DNA of 64,000 nt, taken from positions 434,001-498,000 of the forward strand of contig CAWGCC010000031.1 in NCBI GenBank assembly GCA_963820965.1, in the 5' to 3' direction. Positions 35,632 through 44,334 of the stretch are shown in pieces. The notes beneath the pieces were generated by a model. That model did no database searches, was not told the origin of the DNA, and saw only the letters and a program-made list of their open reading frames with translations. Position 1 is the first letter of the stretch. The number at the start of each line of letters is the position of its first letter. This DNA comes from DATEDA01 sp963820965 (lineage in GTDB: Bacteria; Pseudomonadota; Gammaproteobacteria; Burkholderiales; SG8-39). Both the position numbers and the translations under genes were made by a program.

Positions 35632-36387
35632 TCAAACTCCCTTCGCTTCGTGCTCCCGACGGAATTCCGCGAGGAGCGTCTGTTCGGTTTCGCTCAACCG
35701 CCGTTTCGTGAGCAGGTCGGGCCGACGGAGCCACGTCCTGCCGAGCGCCTGCATCAGCCGCCAGCGCTCGATCTCCGCATGGTGCCCCGACAGCAGCACG
35801 TCGGGAACCCGCTCGCCCTCGTACATCTCCGGCCGCGTGTAGTGCGGGCAATCGAGGAGCCCCGCCACGAACGACTCCCGCGCCGCAGACTGCTCGTCGC
35901 CGAGCGCGCCCGGCAGCTGCCGGACGATGGCGTCGATCAGGACCATCGCCGCGAGCTCGCCGCCCGAGAGCACATAATCGCCGACCGACAGCTCCTCGTC
36001 GATCGCGCGCCCGATCAGCCGCTCGTCGACCGCCTCGTATCTGCCGCACACCAGCACCAGCCGCTCCGCTCGCGCGAGCTCGACCACTTTCGCGTGGTCG
36101 AGCACCGCGCCCTGGGGCGAAAGCAGGATCACGTGCGCCCGCTTCGCCCCGGCCCGCCCCTGCGCCGCGCGGATCGCCTGCTCGAGCGGGTCGGCCATCA
36201 TCACCATCCCCGGCCCGCCGCCGTACGGCCGGTCGTCGACCGTGCGGTGGTTGTCGGTCGTGAAGTCCCGCGGATTCCACGTCGCGAGGCTCCAGCGCCC
36301 TTCCTCCCGCGCGCGCCGCGTGATCCCGTGGTCAGCGACCGCCGCGAACATCTGCGGGAAAAGCGTCACGCAGTCGAACTGGATCAC
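35632..36387 (-). CDS. trmD: tRNA (guanine-N1-)-methyltransferase TrmD
   Basis: This 251-residue enzyme makes m1G37 in tRNAs and prevents frameshifting. The trefoil-knot SAM-binding signature is DEELSVGDYVLSGGELAAMV, with VDDRPYGGGPGMVMMADPLE and LLDCPHYTRPEMYEG also conserved. The GTG at 36387 is supported by AGGAG about 10 bases before and by family alignment (VIQFDCVTLFPQMF). A 19-residue longer ORF form has no homologous sequence. It lies 58 bp after rimM. Confidence 0.95.
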   Translation of the reverse strand: MIQFDCVTLFPQMFAAVADHGITRRAREEGRWSLATWNPRDFTTDNHRTVDDRPYGGGPGMVMMADPLEQAIRAAQGRAGAKRAHVILLSPQGAVLDHAKVVELARAERLVLVCGRYEAVDERLIGRAIDEELSVGDYVLSGGELAAMVLIDAIVRQLPGALGDEQSAARESFVAGLLDCPHYTRPEMYEGERVPDVLLSGHHAEIERWRLMQALGRTWLRRPDLLTKRRLSETEQTLLAEFRREHEAKGV

Positions 36388-36445
36388 CTGCGGGCGCTCC
36401 TGTCGCCCGCTACCACGGACGCCGCCGAGGCGGTCGATCACCAAT

Positions 36446-36931
36446 TCACCAGTCCAGTCCCCAGTCCACTTCGATCCGTCGCGCCGCGAGATCGACGTGC
36501 CTCACCACCGTCGCGACGAACGGCAACAGCCGCTCGCCCTTCCCCTCGCCGACCCGCATGACGTCGTTCGCGCCGGTCGAGAACACTCCCTGCACCTTGC
36601 CGAGCGGCTCGCCGCTCGCATTCACGACGTCCAGCCCGACCAGATCGGCCCAGTAGAATTCGCCGGGCTCCGGCGGCGGGAGCGCCTCGCGCGGAACCCC
36701 GACCTCGCTCCCCTTCAGCCGGGCCGCCGCGTTCCGATCGTCGCACCCCGCGAACCGCGCGACCACCGAAGAGCCATGCACCGCAGCGTCCTCGACCCCG
36801 GTATCACGCCACTCGTCCTGCCCTCCGATCCACAGCCGGCGGTAGCGTGCGAGCGCGGCCGGCGACTCGGTGTAGGGCGTGATCTTCACCCACCCCTTCA
36901 CGCCGAAGGGCGCCGCGACGCGCCCCAGCAC
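36446..36931 (-). CDS. rimM: Ribosome maturation factor RimM
   Basis: This protein of about 161 residues is needed for 30S (16S head) maturation and binds S19. The N-terminal RimM barrel is VLGRVAAPFGVKGWVKITPY; the PRC-barrel part is EFYWADLVGLDVVNASGEPL and LLPFVATVVRHVDLAARRI. The start is uncertain: a GTG at 36931, 7 bases after the rpsP stop, fits the family, while a GTG at 36982 would overlap rpsP and add 17 basic residues. Neither has a strong ribosome site. Confidence 0.9.
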   Translation of the reverse strand: MLGRVAAPFGVKGWVKITPYTESPAALARYRRLWIGGQDEWRDTGVEDAAVHGSSVVARFAGCDDRNAAARLKGSEVGVPREALPPPEPGEFYWADLVGLDVVNASGEPLGKVQGVFSTGANDVMRVGEGKGERLLPFVATVVRHVDLAARRIEVDWGLDW

Positions 36932-36938
36932 GAGCAGC

Positions 36939-37214
36939 TTACTGGGTCGGCGCGGCAGGCGCCGGGTCCGCAGGCCTGGCACGCGACTTCACCAGCCGCG
37001 CGACGGTGGGCGAGAGCTTCGCGCCCTTGCCGGTCCAGTGGGCGAGCCGCTCGCCATCGAGGCGGAAGCTCTCGCGGCCGGCGGGCGCCTTCGGGTCGTA
37101 GAAGCCGATGCGCTCGATGAACCGGCCGGTAGCCGCGAAGTGCGAATCGGCGGCGACGATGCTGTAGAACGGCCGCTTCTTGGCACCGCCGCGAGCCAAG
37201 CGAATCACAACCAT
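36939..37214 (-). CDS. rpsP: Ribosomal protein S16
   Basis: This 91-residue small-subunit protein starts MVVIRLARGGAKKRPFYSIV and contains GRFIERIGFYDPKAPAGRES and ERLAHWTGKGAKLSPTVARL, which are invariant S16 blocks. The ATG at 37214 is fixed by family alignment. It leads the rpsP-rimM-trmD-rplS operon and has a clear promoter upstream. The Ala/Pro-rich tail (RPADPAPAAPTQ) is common in this group. Confidence 0.97.
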   Translation of the reverse strand: MVVIRLARGGAKKRPFYSIVAADSHFAATGRFIERIGFYDPKAPAGRESFRLDGERLAHWTGKGAKLSPTVARLVKSRARPADPAPAAPTQ

Positions 37215-37246
37215 GAGATAGAGTCCGGGAGCCCGAAAAGGGCGCG

Positions 37247-37276
37247 ATTCTACGCGAGCTAAGCTCTGATTGGCAA
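37247..37276 (-). promoter_or_regulatory. Sigma-70-type promoter of the rpsP operon
   Basis: On the minus strand TTGCCA (37276-37271) is followed after 18 bp by TAGAAT (37252-37247). The -10 box lies 33 bp before the rpsP ATG. This is the best promoter match in the window, as expected for a ribosomal-protein operon. Confidence 0.75.
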
Positions 37277-37377
37277 GGCTTTTCCGGACCTCCACGCGTC
37301 CGCCCCTGCCGACGCGTTCGCCGCGCTCGGGGACTTTCGAGGGGATATGGGTCGCTTAGGAAGGCCCCGCCACTTCC

Positions 37378-38733
37378 CTAGCGGGCCCCCGGGTAGATCC
37401 CTCTCATCGCCCGCATCATCTTGGCGAGCCCGCCTTTTTGCATCTGTTTCATCATCTTCTGCATCTCGCCGAACTGGTTGAGCAGGCGGTTGATCTCCTG
37501 CACCGGCACGCCGGCGCCGGCGGCGATCCGGCGCTTGCGCGAGGCCTTGATGATGTCGGGCTTCGCGCGCTCGGCCGGGGTCATCGAGTTGATGATCCCC
37601 TCGATCCGCCGGAGCGCGCGATCATCGGCGAGCTGCGGGGAGTTCTGCGCGACCTGCGCAATCTGCGCCGGAAGCTTGTCGACCAGCGACGCGAGACCGC
37701 CCATCTTCTTCATCTGCTGGAGCTGGCCCTTGAAGTCCTCGAGGTCGAAGCCCTTGCCCTTCTTGAACTTCTCGGCGAGCTTCTGCGCCTCGGCCTGGTC
37801 GACGCCTTTGCGCGCCTCCTCGACGAGCGAGACGATGTCGCCCATGCCGAGGATGCGCGCGGCCATGCGCTCGGGATGGAACGGTTCGAGCCCGCTCACC
37901 TTCTCGCCGACGCCGGCGAACTTGATCGGCTTGCCGGTGACGTGCCGCACCGAGAGCGCCGCGCCGCCGCGCGCATCGCCGTCGAGCTTGGTGAGCACGA
38001 CGCCGGTGAGCGGCAGCGCCTCGCCGAACGCTTTCGCGACGTTCACGGCGTCCTGGCCCTGCATCGAGTCGACGACGAACAGCGTTTCGGCCGGGGCGAG
38101 CGCCGCGTGCAGTTCGGCGATCTCCGTCATCATCGCGCCGTCGATCGCGAGGCGGCCCGCCGTGTCGACCAGCAGCACGTCGTGGTAATGCGTGCGCGCG
38201 TGCGCGACCGCCGCGCGGGCGATGTCGACCGGCTTCTGGCCGACGGCTGACGGAAAGAAGTCCACGCCCACCTGGCGGGCGAGCGTGCGCAGCTGCTCGA
38301 TCGCCGCGGGGCGATAGACGTCGCCCGAAACGACGAGCGGCTTTTTCCGCTGCTCCTCCTTCAGCAGCTTCGCGAGCTTCGCGACCGTAGTCGTCTTGCC
38401 CGATCCCTGCAGCCCGGCCATCAGGATCACCGCGGGCGGCGGAACCGCGAGCTCCAGGCCCGCGCTCTCGCCGCCCATCACCGTGGTCAGCTCGCGGTGC
38501 ACGACTCCTACCAGGGCCTGACCCGGTGTAAGGCTTCCGATCACCTCCTCGCCGAGCGCCTTCTCCTTCACGCGCGCGATGAATTCCTTCACGACCGGCA
38601 GCGCGACGTCGGCCTCGAGCAGCGCCATGCGTACCTCGCGCAGCGCGTCGGCGACGTTCGATTCGGTGAGGCGCGCTTCGCCGCGGAGCTGCTTCACGAC
38701 CCGCGCAAAACGCTGGGTGAGATTGTCGAGCAT
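37378..38733 (-). CDS. ffh: Signal recognition particle protein Ffh
   Basis: This 451-residue GTPase binds 4.5S RNA and signal sequences for co-translational membrane targeting. It has an N domain (MLDNLTQRFARVVKQLRGEA), a G domain with GLQGSGKTTTVAKLA, DTAGRLAIDGAMMTEI and TKLDGDARGGAALSV, and a Met-rich M domain ending MKQMQKGGLAKMMRAMRG. Length is typical. It is divergent from the CcsA-like gene with only 41 bp between starts. Confidence 0.97.
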   Translation of the reverse strand: MLDNLTQRFARVVKQLRGEARLTESNVADALREVRMALLEADVALPVVKEFIARVKEKALGEEVIGSLTPGQALVGVVHRELTTVMGGESAGLELAVPPPAVILMAGLQGSGKTTTVAKLAKLLKEEQRKKPLVVSGDVYRPAAIEQLRTLARQVGVDFFPSAVGQKPVDIARAAVAHARTHYHDVLLVDTAGRLAIDGAMMTEIAELHAALAPAETLFVVDSMQGQDAVNVAKAFGEALPLTGVVLTKLDGDARGGAALSVRHVTGKPIKFAGVGEKVSGLEPFHPERMAARILGMGDIVSLVEEARKGVDQAEAQKLAEKFKKGKGFDLEDFKGQLQQMKKMGGLASLVDKLPAQIAQVAQNSPQLADDRALRRIEGIINSMTPAERAKPDIIKASRKRRIAAGAGVPVQEINRLLNQFGEMQKMMKQMQKGGLAKMMRAMRGIYPGAR

Positions 38734-38774
38734 CGGTTCGATCGGTGACGCGGGGGTGGGATAATCCGCGCCGG

Positions 38775-39656
38775 ATGCCCGGGATTCTACTTCACGCGAT
38801 CGCCGCGCTCCTCTACGCGGGGCTCGCCGCGCATTTCTGGCGCACCCGATGGCGCGCCGCGCGGCCGCACTCGCCCGGGCTCGCGCCCTGGGAACGCGCC
38901 GCGATCCTCGCTCCCCTTGCCCTGCACACCTGGCTCCTCTACCAGGCGCTGTTCGTCGCGCCCGAGCTGCGCTTCGGGTTTGGTCAGGCGCTGTCCGTGA
39001 CGCTCTGGCTCGCGGTCCTCATCTACTGGTTCGAAAGCCTGTTCGTGAACCTCGAGGGGATGCAGGCGATCGTGCTGGGGGTCGCCGCGGTGTGCGTTCT
39101 CCTGCCGGGCATCTTCCCGGGGCTCGCCGCGCCGCCGGACGCATCGGGTCTCGCCTTCCGCGCGCACCTCGCGCTCGCGATGCTGGCGTACAGCCTGTTC
39201 ACCATCGGCGCGATTCACGCGCTGCTCATGGCGCTCATCGAGCGGCGGCTCCATCGCGACCGTCTCTTCGGCGGCCGGCGCGACGAGGGCGAGCCCGCGG
39301 GGCGGAGTGCCGGGCTGCTCGAGGGCCCGCTTGCGAGCCTCCCGCCCCTCCTCACGCTCGAGCGGCTGCTGTTCCGCATCCTCGCGCTCGGCTTCGTGCT
39401 GTTGACGCTCACGCTCGTCACCGGCGCGATCTATTCCGAGGAGGTGTTCGGCCGGGCGCTGCGCCTCAACCACAAGACGGTGTTCGCGATCCTCTCGTGC
39501 GTGATCTTCGGGCTGCTGCTCGCGGGGCGCTGGCGCTACGGCTGGCGCGGGCGACGGGCGCTGCGCTGGACGCTGGCCGGTTTCGTCATGCTGCTGCTCG
39601 CCTACGTCGGCAGCCGCTTCGTCATGGAAGTGATCCTCGGCCGCGGCCTCGCGTGA
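38775..39656 (+). CDS. CcsA/HemX-like cytochrome c assembly-family membrane protein
   Basis: This is a 293-residue protein with about eight hydrophobic helices, of the family often annotated as inner-membrane YpjD/HemX/CcsA-like. AHLALAMLAYSLFTIGAIHA and LVTGAIYSEEVFGRALRLNH, with its conserved His before KTVFAILSCVIFG, fit the CcsA core, but the tryptophan-rich WWD motif of true heme lyases is not evident. The ATG at 38775 was chosen because the first TM follows at once. It is divergent from ffh, a common arrangement in betaproteobacteria. Confidence 0.83.
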   Translation: MPGILLHAIAALLYAGLAAHFWRTRWRAARPHSPGLAPWERAAILAPLALHTWLLYQALFVAPELRFGFGQALSVTLWLAVLIYWFESLFVNLEGMQAIVLGVAAVCVLLPGIFPGLAAPPDASGLAFRAHLALAMLAYSLFTIGAIHALLMALIERRLHRDRLFGGRRDEGEPAGRSAGLLEGPLASLPPLLTLERLLFRILALGFVLLTLTLVTGAIYSEEVFGRALRLNHKTVFAILSCVIFGLLLAGRWRYGWRGRRALRWTLAGFVMLLLAYVGSRFVMEVILGRGLA

Positions 39657-39679
39657 AAGCGCGCCGGACGGTGCGAGGC

Positions 39680-39685
39680 TATACT
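39680..39685 (+). promoter_or_regulatory. Candidate -10 element for the CorC/CNNM-type gene
   Basis: TATACT lies 30 bp before the TTG start at 39715. The -35 region (about 39657-39662) is weak. This would be an internal promoter, as the gap to the previous gene is only 58 bp. Confidence 0.4.
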
Positions 39686-39714
39686 GCCGCGGTCCCCCAC
39701 TTCCGCTTCAGGAC

Positions 39715-41004
39715 TTGGACATACCGTTGAAGTGGCAGCTCGCCGCGCTCGCGGCGCTGCTCGCCATCTCGGCCTTCTTCTCGATCGCCGAGACCAGCAT
39801 GATGGCGGTCAACCGCTATCGACTGCGGGCGATGACGCGGCTGGGCAATCGCGCCGCGCAGCAGACTGCGGAGCTCCTCGCCCGGACCGATCGCCTGCTC
39901 GGTGTCATCCTGCTCGGAAACAACCTCGTCAACGCCGCCGCCGCGACGCTGGTCGGGGTGATCACGATCGAGCTCTTCGGCCAGAACGAGCTCGCCCTCG
40001 GGCTGGGCACGCTGATCATCACCTTTCTGATCCTCGTCTTCTCCGAGATCACGCCGAAGGTCCTCGGTGCCACGTTCCCGGAGAAGGTCGCGCTGCCGCT
40101 GTCGTACGTGCTCGGGCCGCTCCTCAGGCTGCTCTACCCGGTGGTCTGGTTCGTGAACCTGTTCTCCATCGTGCTCCTGCGGCTGCTGCGAGTGAGGCCG
40201 CAGACGGCGGGCGAGCCGCAGCGGCTGTCGCAGGAGGAACTGCGGTCGCTCGTGCTCGAGCACAGCCACATGATCCCGAAGAAGCACGCCTCGATCCTGG
40301 TGAATCTCTTCGACCTGGATCGCATCACCGTCGAGGACGTGATGACGCCGCGCGCGCAGATCGAGGCGATCGACCTGGACGCGCCCGAGGAGGACATCCT
40401 CCGGCACATCTCGACGAGCTACCACACGCGGCTGCCCGTATACCGCGCCGAGCTCGGCAATATCGTCGGCATCCTGCACCTGCGGCGGGCGCTCTCGGTC
40501 CTGCGCGAGGGCGAGCTCGACAAGGCGGCGCTCGAGGAACTGCTTGCCGATCCCTACTTCGTGCCGGCCGAGACCCCCGCACTCACGCAGCTCCAGTACT
40601 TCCAGGAGGCAAGACAGCGGCTCGCGCTCGTCGTCGACGAGTACGGCGAGCTGCAGGGGCTGCTTACGCTCGAGGACATCATCGAGGAGATCATCGGCGA
40701 GTTCACCACCGCCGCGCCGGTGAAGGCGTCGAGCTATGCGTGGGAGGACGACGGGAGCGCGCTCGTCGAGGGCGCATCGTCCCTGCGCGACCTGAACCGG
40801 AAGCTCGGGCTTGCGCTCCCGCTGGACGGCCCGAAGACCCTGAACGGTCTCCTCCTCGAGCACCTGCAGGACATCCCCGAGGCGGGCGTGAGCGTGAAGA
40901 TCAACGGCGTACCGATGGAGATCGTCCAGACCCAGGACCGCGTGGTGAAGACCGTCCGCCTCTTCAAGCCCCTTCCGGAGCCCGCTGAGGCGGCCGCCGC
41001 CTAG
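39715..41004 (+). CDS. HlyC/CorC (CNNM)-family transporter with CBS pair
   Basis: This is a 429-residue inner-membrane protein. An N-terminal DUF21 domain with about four TM helices (AISAFFSIAETSMMAVNRYR; LLGNNLVNAAAATLVGVITI) is followed by two CBS domains at about 195-325 (VEDVMTPRAQIEAIDLDAPE; LVVDEYGELQGLLTLEDIIE) and a C-terminal CorC_HlyC domain. Relatives are linked to magnesium/cobalt efflux. The start is a TTG at 39715, chosen because MDIPLKWQL matches the usual N-terminus and no ATG is available. Confidence 0.9.
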   Translation: MDIPLKWQLAALAALLAISAFFSIAETSMMAVNRYRLRAMTRLGNRAAQQTAELLARTDRLLGVILLGNNLVNAAAATLVGVITIELFGQNELALGLGTLIITFLILVFSEITPKVLGATFPEKVALPLSYVLGPLLRLLYPVVWFVNLFSIVLLRLLRVRPQTAGEPQRLSQEELRSLVLEHSHMIPKKHASILVNLFDLDRITVEDVMTPRAQIEAIDLDAPEEDILRHISTSYHTRLPVYRAELGNIVGILHLRRALSVLREGELDKAALEELLADPYFVPAETPALTQLQYFQEARQRLALVVDEYGELQGLLTLEDIIEEIIGEFTTAAPVKASSYAWEDDGSALVEGASSLRDLNRKLGLALPLDGPKTLNGLLLEHLQDIPEAGVSVKINGVPMEIVQTQDRVVKTVRLFKPLPEPAEAAAA

Positions 41005-41086
41005 ACGGCGCCGGACCCCCAGGGACCGCCCCCTGGATTGGCAAAATCCCGCCTTAACTCATGGCCTTAGATGTGACACTTTAGGC

Positions 41087-41115
41087 TTTACAGGCGCTGG
41101 CGAGCGTTGCATCAT
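41087..41115 (+). promoter_or_regulatory. Possible promoter of pilB
   Basis: TTTACA (41087-41092) and CATCAT (41110-41115) are 17 bp apart and 36 bp before the pilB ATG. The -10 match is only four of six. No sigma-54 GG-N10-GC site with correct spacing was found in the same gap. Confidence 0.3.
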
Positions 41116-41151
41116 CCCTGCGTTCGGCGTGAGGGGAATGCGGGCGGGGGG

Positions 41152-42870
41152 ATGGCGGTCAATCCAAGCTACGGCGTGGCGATGAGCGGGCTCGCGCGGG
41201 CCCTCGTCCAGCACGGCCGGCTCGCGGAGAACGTCGCCGAGGAGCTCTCGGTCAAGGCACGCAACCACGGCTCCGGGTTCATCGAGCAGCTCGTCGCGAG
41301 CCGCAAGATGAGCACGCTCGACATCGCCGAGTTCGCCTCCCGCACCTTCGGCCTGCCGCTCCTCGACCTCGAGGCCCTGGACACCGCCGGGCTGCCGCTC
41401 GATCTGGTCGACAAGAAGCTGATGCGCGACCGGCGCGTGCTGCCGCTGCGCAAGCGCGGCAACCGGCTCGCGGTCGCGATCTCGGACCCCTCCAACACCC
41501 AGGTGCTCGACGAGGTCAAGTTCCAGACCTCGATGTCGATCGAGCCGATCGTGGTCGAGGACGACAAGCTGCGCGCGATTCTCGTCCGCGTGCTCGAGCG
41601 AGCCGAGACGTCGCTCAAGCAGCTCATCGACGAGGATCTCTCGGTCGAGTTCACCGACGACGAGGCGCAGAGCGCGGCGATCGAAGCCGCCGCGACCGAG
41701 GTCGACGACGCGCCGGTCGTCAAGTTCATCCAGAAGGTGATGCTGGATGCCATCAGCGACGGCGCCTCCGACATCCATTTCGAGCCCTACGAGCGGTTCT
41801 ACCGCATCCGCTTCCGCATCGACGGCGAGCTGCGCGAGATCACGCAGCCGCCGCTCCTGCTGCGGGAGAAGATCGCGTCCCGGCTCAAGGTCATCTCGAA
41901 GCTCGATATCTCGGAGAAGCGCGTGCCGCAGGACGGCCGGCTCAAGCTCGTGCTGTCGAAGGACCGTGCGATCGACTTCCGCGTCTCGACCCTGCCCACG
42001 CTTTACGGCGAGAAGCTCGTACTGCGGATCCTCGACTCCTCCGCGGCGACCCTGAATATCGACGCGCTCGGCTACGAGGCCGAGCAGAAAGCGGCGATCC
42101 TGGAGGCGGTCCAGCGTCCCTACGGCATGGTGCTGGTTACCGGCCCGACCGGCAGCGGGAAGACCGTTTCGCTCTACACGTGCCTGAGCATCCTCAACAA
42201 GCCCGGGATCAACATCTCGACCGCGGAAGACCCGGCCGAGATCAACCTGCCCGGGATCAACCAGGTCAACGTGAACGAGAAGGCGGGCCTCACCTTCGCG
42301 AGCGCGCTCCGCGCCTTCCTGCGCCAGGACCCGGACATCATCATGGTCGGCGAGATCCGCGATCTCGAGACCGCCGAGATCGCGGTGAAGGCGGCGCAGA
42401 CCGGCCACCTGGTGCTGTCGACGCTGCACACCAACGACGCGCCGACGACGCTCACGCGGCTCGTAAACATGGGGATTCCGGCGTTCAACGTCGCCTCCGC
42501 CGTCATCCTGATCACGGCCCAGCGGCTCGCCCGCCGGCTGTGCAACTGCAAGCAGCCGGCCGATCTGCCGGTCGAGGCGCTCCTCGGGGCGGGCTTCGAC
42601 GAGACGGACCTCGACGGCACCTGGCGGCCCTACGCCCCGGTCGGCTGCGACCGCTGCAAGGGCTCCGGCTACAAGGGCCGTACCGGCATCTACCAGGTGA
42701 TGACGATCAGCGACGAGATGCGGCGGGTGATCATGCGCGGCGGCAATGCGCTCGAGATCGCCGACCAGGCCCGCCTCGAGGGCGTGCGCGACCTCCGTCA
42801 ATCGGGACTGTTGAAGGTCAGGCAGGGGGTCACCTCGCTCGAGGAGCTGATGGGCGTGACCAACGAATGA
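41152..42870 (+). CDS. pilB: Type IV pilus assembly ATPase PilB
   Basis: This 572-residue hexameric ATPase powers pilus extension. The N-terminal GSPII_E domain (about residues 50-160) precedes the catalytic core, with GPTGSGKTVSLYTCL (Walker A), the Asp box in MVGEIRDLETAEIAVKAAQT, and the His box HLVLSTLHTNDAPTTLTRL. A zinc-binding set CNC...CDRC (GCDRCKGSGYKGRTGI) is present. The ATG at 41152 follows GGGGGG. It is followed by pilC and pilD in the usual order. Confidence 0.97.
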   Translation: MAVNPSYGVAMSGLARALVQHGRLAENVAEELSVKARNHGSGFIEQLVASRKMSTLDIAEFASRTFGLPLLDLEALDTAGLPLDLVDKKLMRDRRVLPLRKRGNRLAVAISDPSNTQVLDEVKFQTSMSIEPIVVEDDKLRAILVRVLERAETSLKQLIDEDLSVEFTDDEAQSAAIEAAATEVDDAPVVKFIQKVMLDAISDGASDIHFEPYERFYRIRFRIDGELREITQPPLLLREKIASRLKVISKLDISEKRVPQDGRLKLVLSKDRAIDFRVSTLPTLYGEKLVLRILDSSAATLNIDALGYEAEQKAAILEAVQRPYGMVLVTGPTGSGKTVSLYTCLSILNKPGINISTAEDPAEINLPGINQVNVNEKAGLTFASALRAFLRQDPDIIMVGEIRDLETAEIAVKAAQTGHLVLSTLHTNDAPTTLTRLVNMGIPAFNVASAVILITAQRLARRLCNCKQPADLPVEALLGAGFDETDLDGTWRPYAPVGCDRCKGSGYKGRTGIYQVMTISDEMRRVIMRGGNALEIADQARLEGVRDLRQSGLLKVRQGVTSLEELMGVTNE

Positions 42871-42926
42871 ACACGCGGGATAAACACACGCCGGCGACGG
42901 CGACCTAGGGAAGCGAGGCGAACGAC

Positions 42927-44156
42927 ATGGCAACTGCAGCGGGAGCACTCAGGCGCGAAGCCGTCAAGGAAGCGGTGTTCCAGTGGGAGGGCCGCGACAA
43001 GACCGGGAAGACGGTCAAGGGCGAGATACGCGCGAGCGGCGAGGCCGTCGTCAACGCGACCTTGCGCCGCCAGGGCATCAACGTCACGAAGGTCCGCAGG
43101 CAGCGGCTCGCCGGCGGCAAGCGGGTCACCGACAAGGACATCGCGCTTTTCACCCGGCAGCTCGCCACGATGATGAAGGCGGGGGTGCCGCTCCTGCAGG
43201 CGTTCGACATCGTCGGCAAGGGGCATGCGAACCCGCGGGTCACGAAGCTGCTGATGGACGTCAAGTCCGACGTGGAGACCGGCTCGTCGCTGGCCGCAGC
43301 GTTCCGCAAGCATCCGCTCCACTTCGATGCCCTCTTCTGCAACCTGGTCCAGGCCGGTGAGCAGGCGGGGATACTGGAGACGCTGCTCGACCGGCTCGCG
43401 ACCTACAAGGAGAAGATCCTCGCGATCAAGTCGAAGATCAAGTCGGCGCTGTTCTACCCGGTCGCGGTGATCGTCGTCGCGTTCATCATCACCGCGGTGA
43501 TCATGATCTTCGTCATCCCGGCCTTCAAGCAGGTGTTCACGAGCTTCGGGGCCGACCTCCCGGCGCCAACGCTGGTCGTGATGGGAGTGTCGGACTTTTT
43601 CGTCGAGTTCTGGTACCTGATCTTCGGCATCCTGATCGGCGGCGTCTGGGGCTTCTTCGAGCTGTGGAAGCGCTCCGAGGCGGTGCAGATCTCGATGGAT
43701 CGTCTGCTGCTGAGGATGCCGATCTTCGGCGACATCGTCCGGAAGTCGGTCATAGCGCGCTGGACGCGCACGCTCTCGACGATGTTCGCGGCCGGCGTCC
43801 CGCTGGTCGAGGCTCTCGATTCGGTGGGCGGCGCCGCGGGCAACTACGTGTACAAGATCGCGACCAAGCAGATCCAGCAGGAGGTGAGCACCGGCACGAG
43901 CCTCACCGCCGCGATGGGGAACGCGAACGTGTTCCCCAACATGGTCGTGCAGATGGCGTCGATCGGCGAGGAGTCGGGCTCGCTCGACCACATGCTCAGC
44001 AAGGTCGCCGACTTCTACGAGGCGGAGGTCGACGACGCGGTCGAAGCGCTTTCGTCGCTGATGGAGCCGCTCATCATGGTGGTGCTGGGCGTGCTGATCG
44101 GCGGCATGGTGATCGCGATGTACCTGCCGATCTTCAAGCTCGGCCAGGTGGTGTAG
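42927..44156 (+). CDS. pilC: Type IV pilus inner-membrane platform protein PilC
   Basis: This is a 409-residue protein with two tandem GSPII_F domains: DIALFTRQLATMMKAGVPLL begins the first and ARWTRTLSTMFAAGVPLVEA begins the second. TM helices lie around residues 175-200, 225-245 and 380-405. It anchors the pilus motor with PilB. The gene starts 56 bp after pilB and is followed by a strong terminator. Confidence 0.97.
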   Translation: MATAAGALRREAVKEAVFQWEGRDKTGKTVKGEIRASGEAVVNATLRRQGINVTKVRRQRLAGGKRVTDKDIALFTRQLATMMKAGVPLLQAFDIVGKGHANPRVTKLLMDVKSDVETGSSLAAAFRKHPLHFDALFCNLVQAGEQAGILETLLDRLATYKEKILAIKSKIKSALFYPVAVIVVAFIITAVIMIFVIPAFKQVFTSFGADLPAPTLVVMGVSDFFVEFWYLIFGILIGGVWGFFELWKRSEAVQISMDRLLLRMPIFGDIVRKSVIARWTRTLSTMFAAGVPLVEALDSVGGAAGNYVYKIATKQIQQEVSTGTSLTAAMGNANVFPNMVVQMASIGEESGSLDHMLSKVADFYEAEVDDAVEALSSLMEPLIMVVLGVLIGGMVIAMYLPIFKLGQVV

Positions 44157-44181
44157 CCGGCGGATACCGCCGCTCCTTCAG

Positions 44182-44215
44182 GGGGTTACAGGCACCCGCC
44201 TGTAACCCCTTTCTT
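44182..44215 (+). terminator. Rho-independent terminator after pilC
   Basis: A perfect 12-bp stem (GGGGTTACAGGC/GCCTGTAACCCC) with an ACCC loop is followed by TTTCTT. It lies 26 bp after the pilC stop, so pilB-pilC probably form a transcript separate from pilD-coaE-zapD-yacG. Confidence 0.9.
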
Positions 44216-44334
44216 GACGCCTCAGTGAGGATGCAGCCCCGCAAGACGACCCGCGCGCGAACAAGACTCGTGTATCCCCCTGCTACGGAACGAGGAGGCG
44301 CGCCCCCTCGTAGCTCGCCCAGCAACGGCCTATC

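Noticed and set aside
41036..41055. Possible sigma-54 promoter upstream of pilB
   Set aside because: GG and GC are present, but the spacing is 9 rather than 10 and the flanking consensus is poor.
44216..44334. tRNA or small RNA between pilC and pilD
   Set aside because: No cloverleaf or known RNA structure could be drawn; only the terminator hairpin is convincing.
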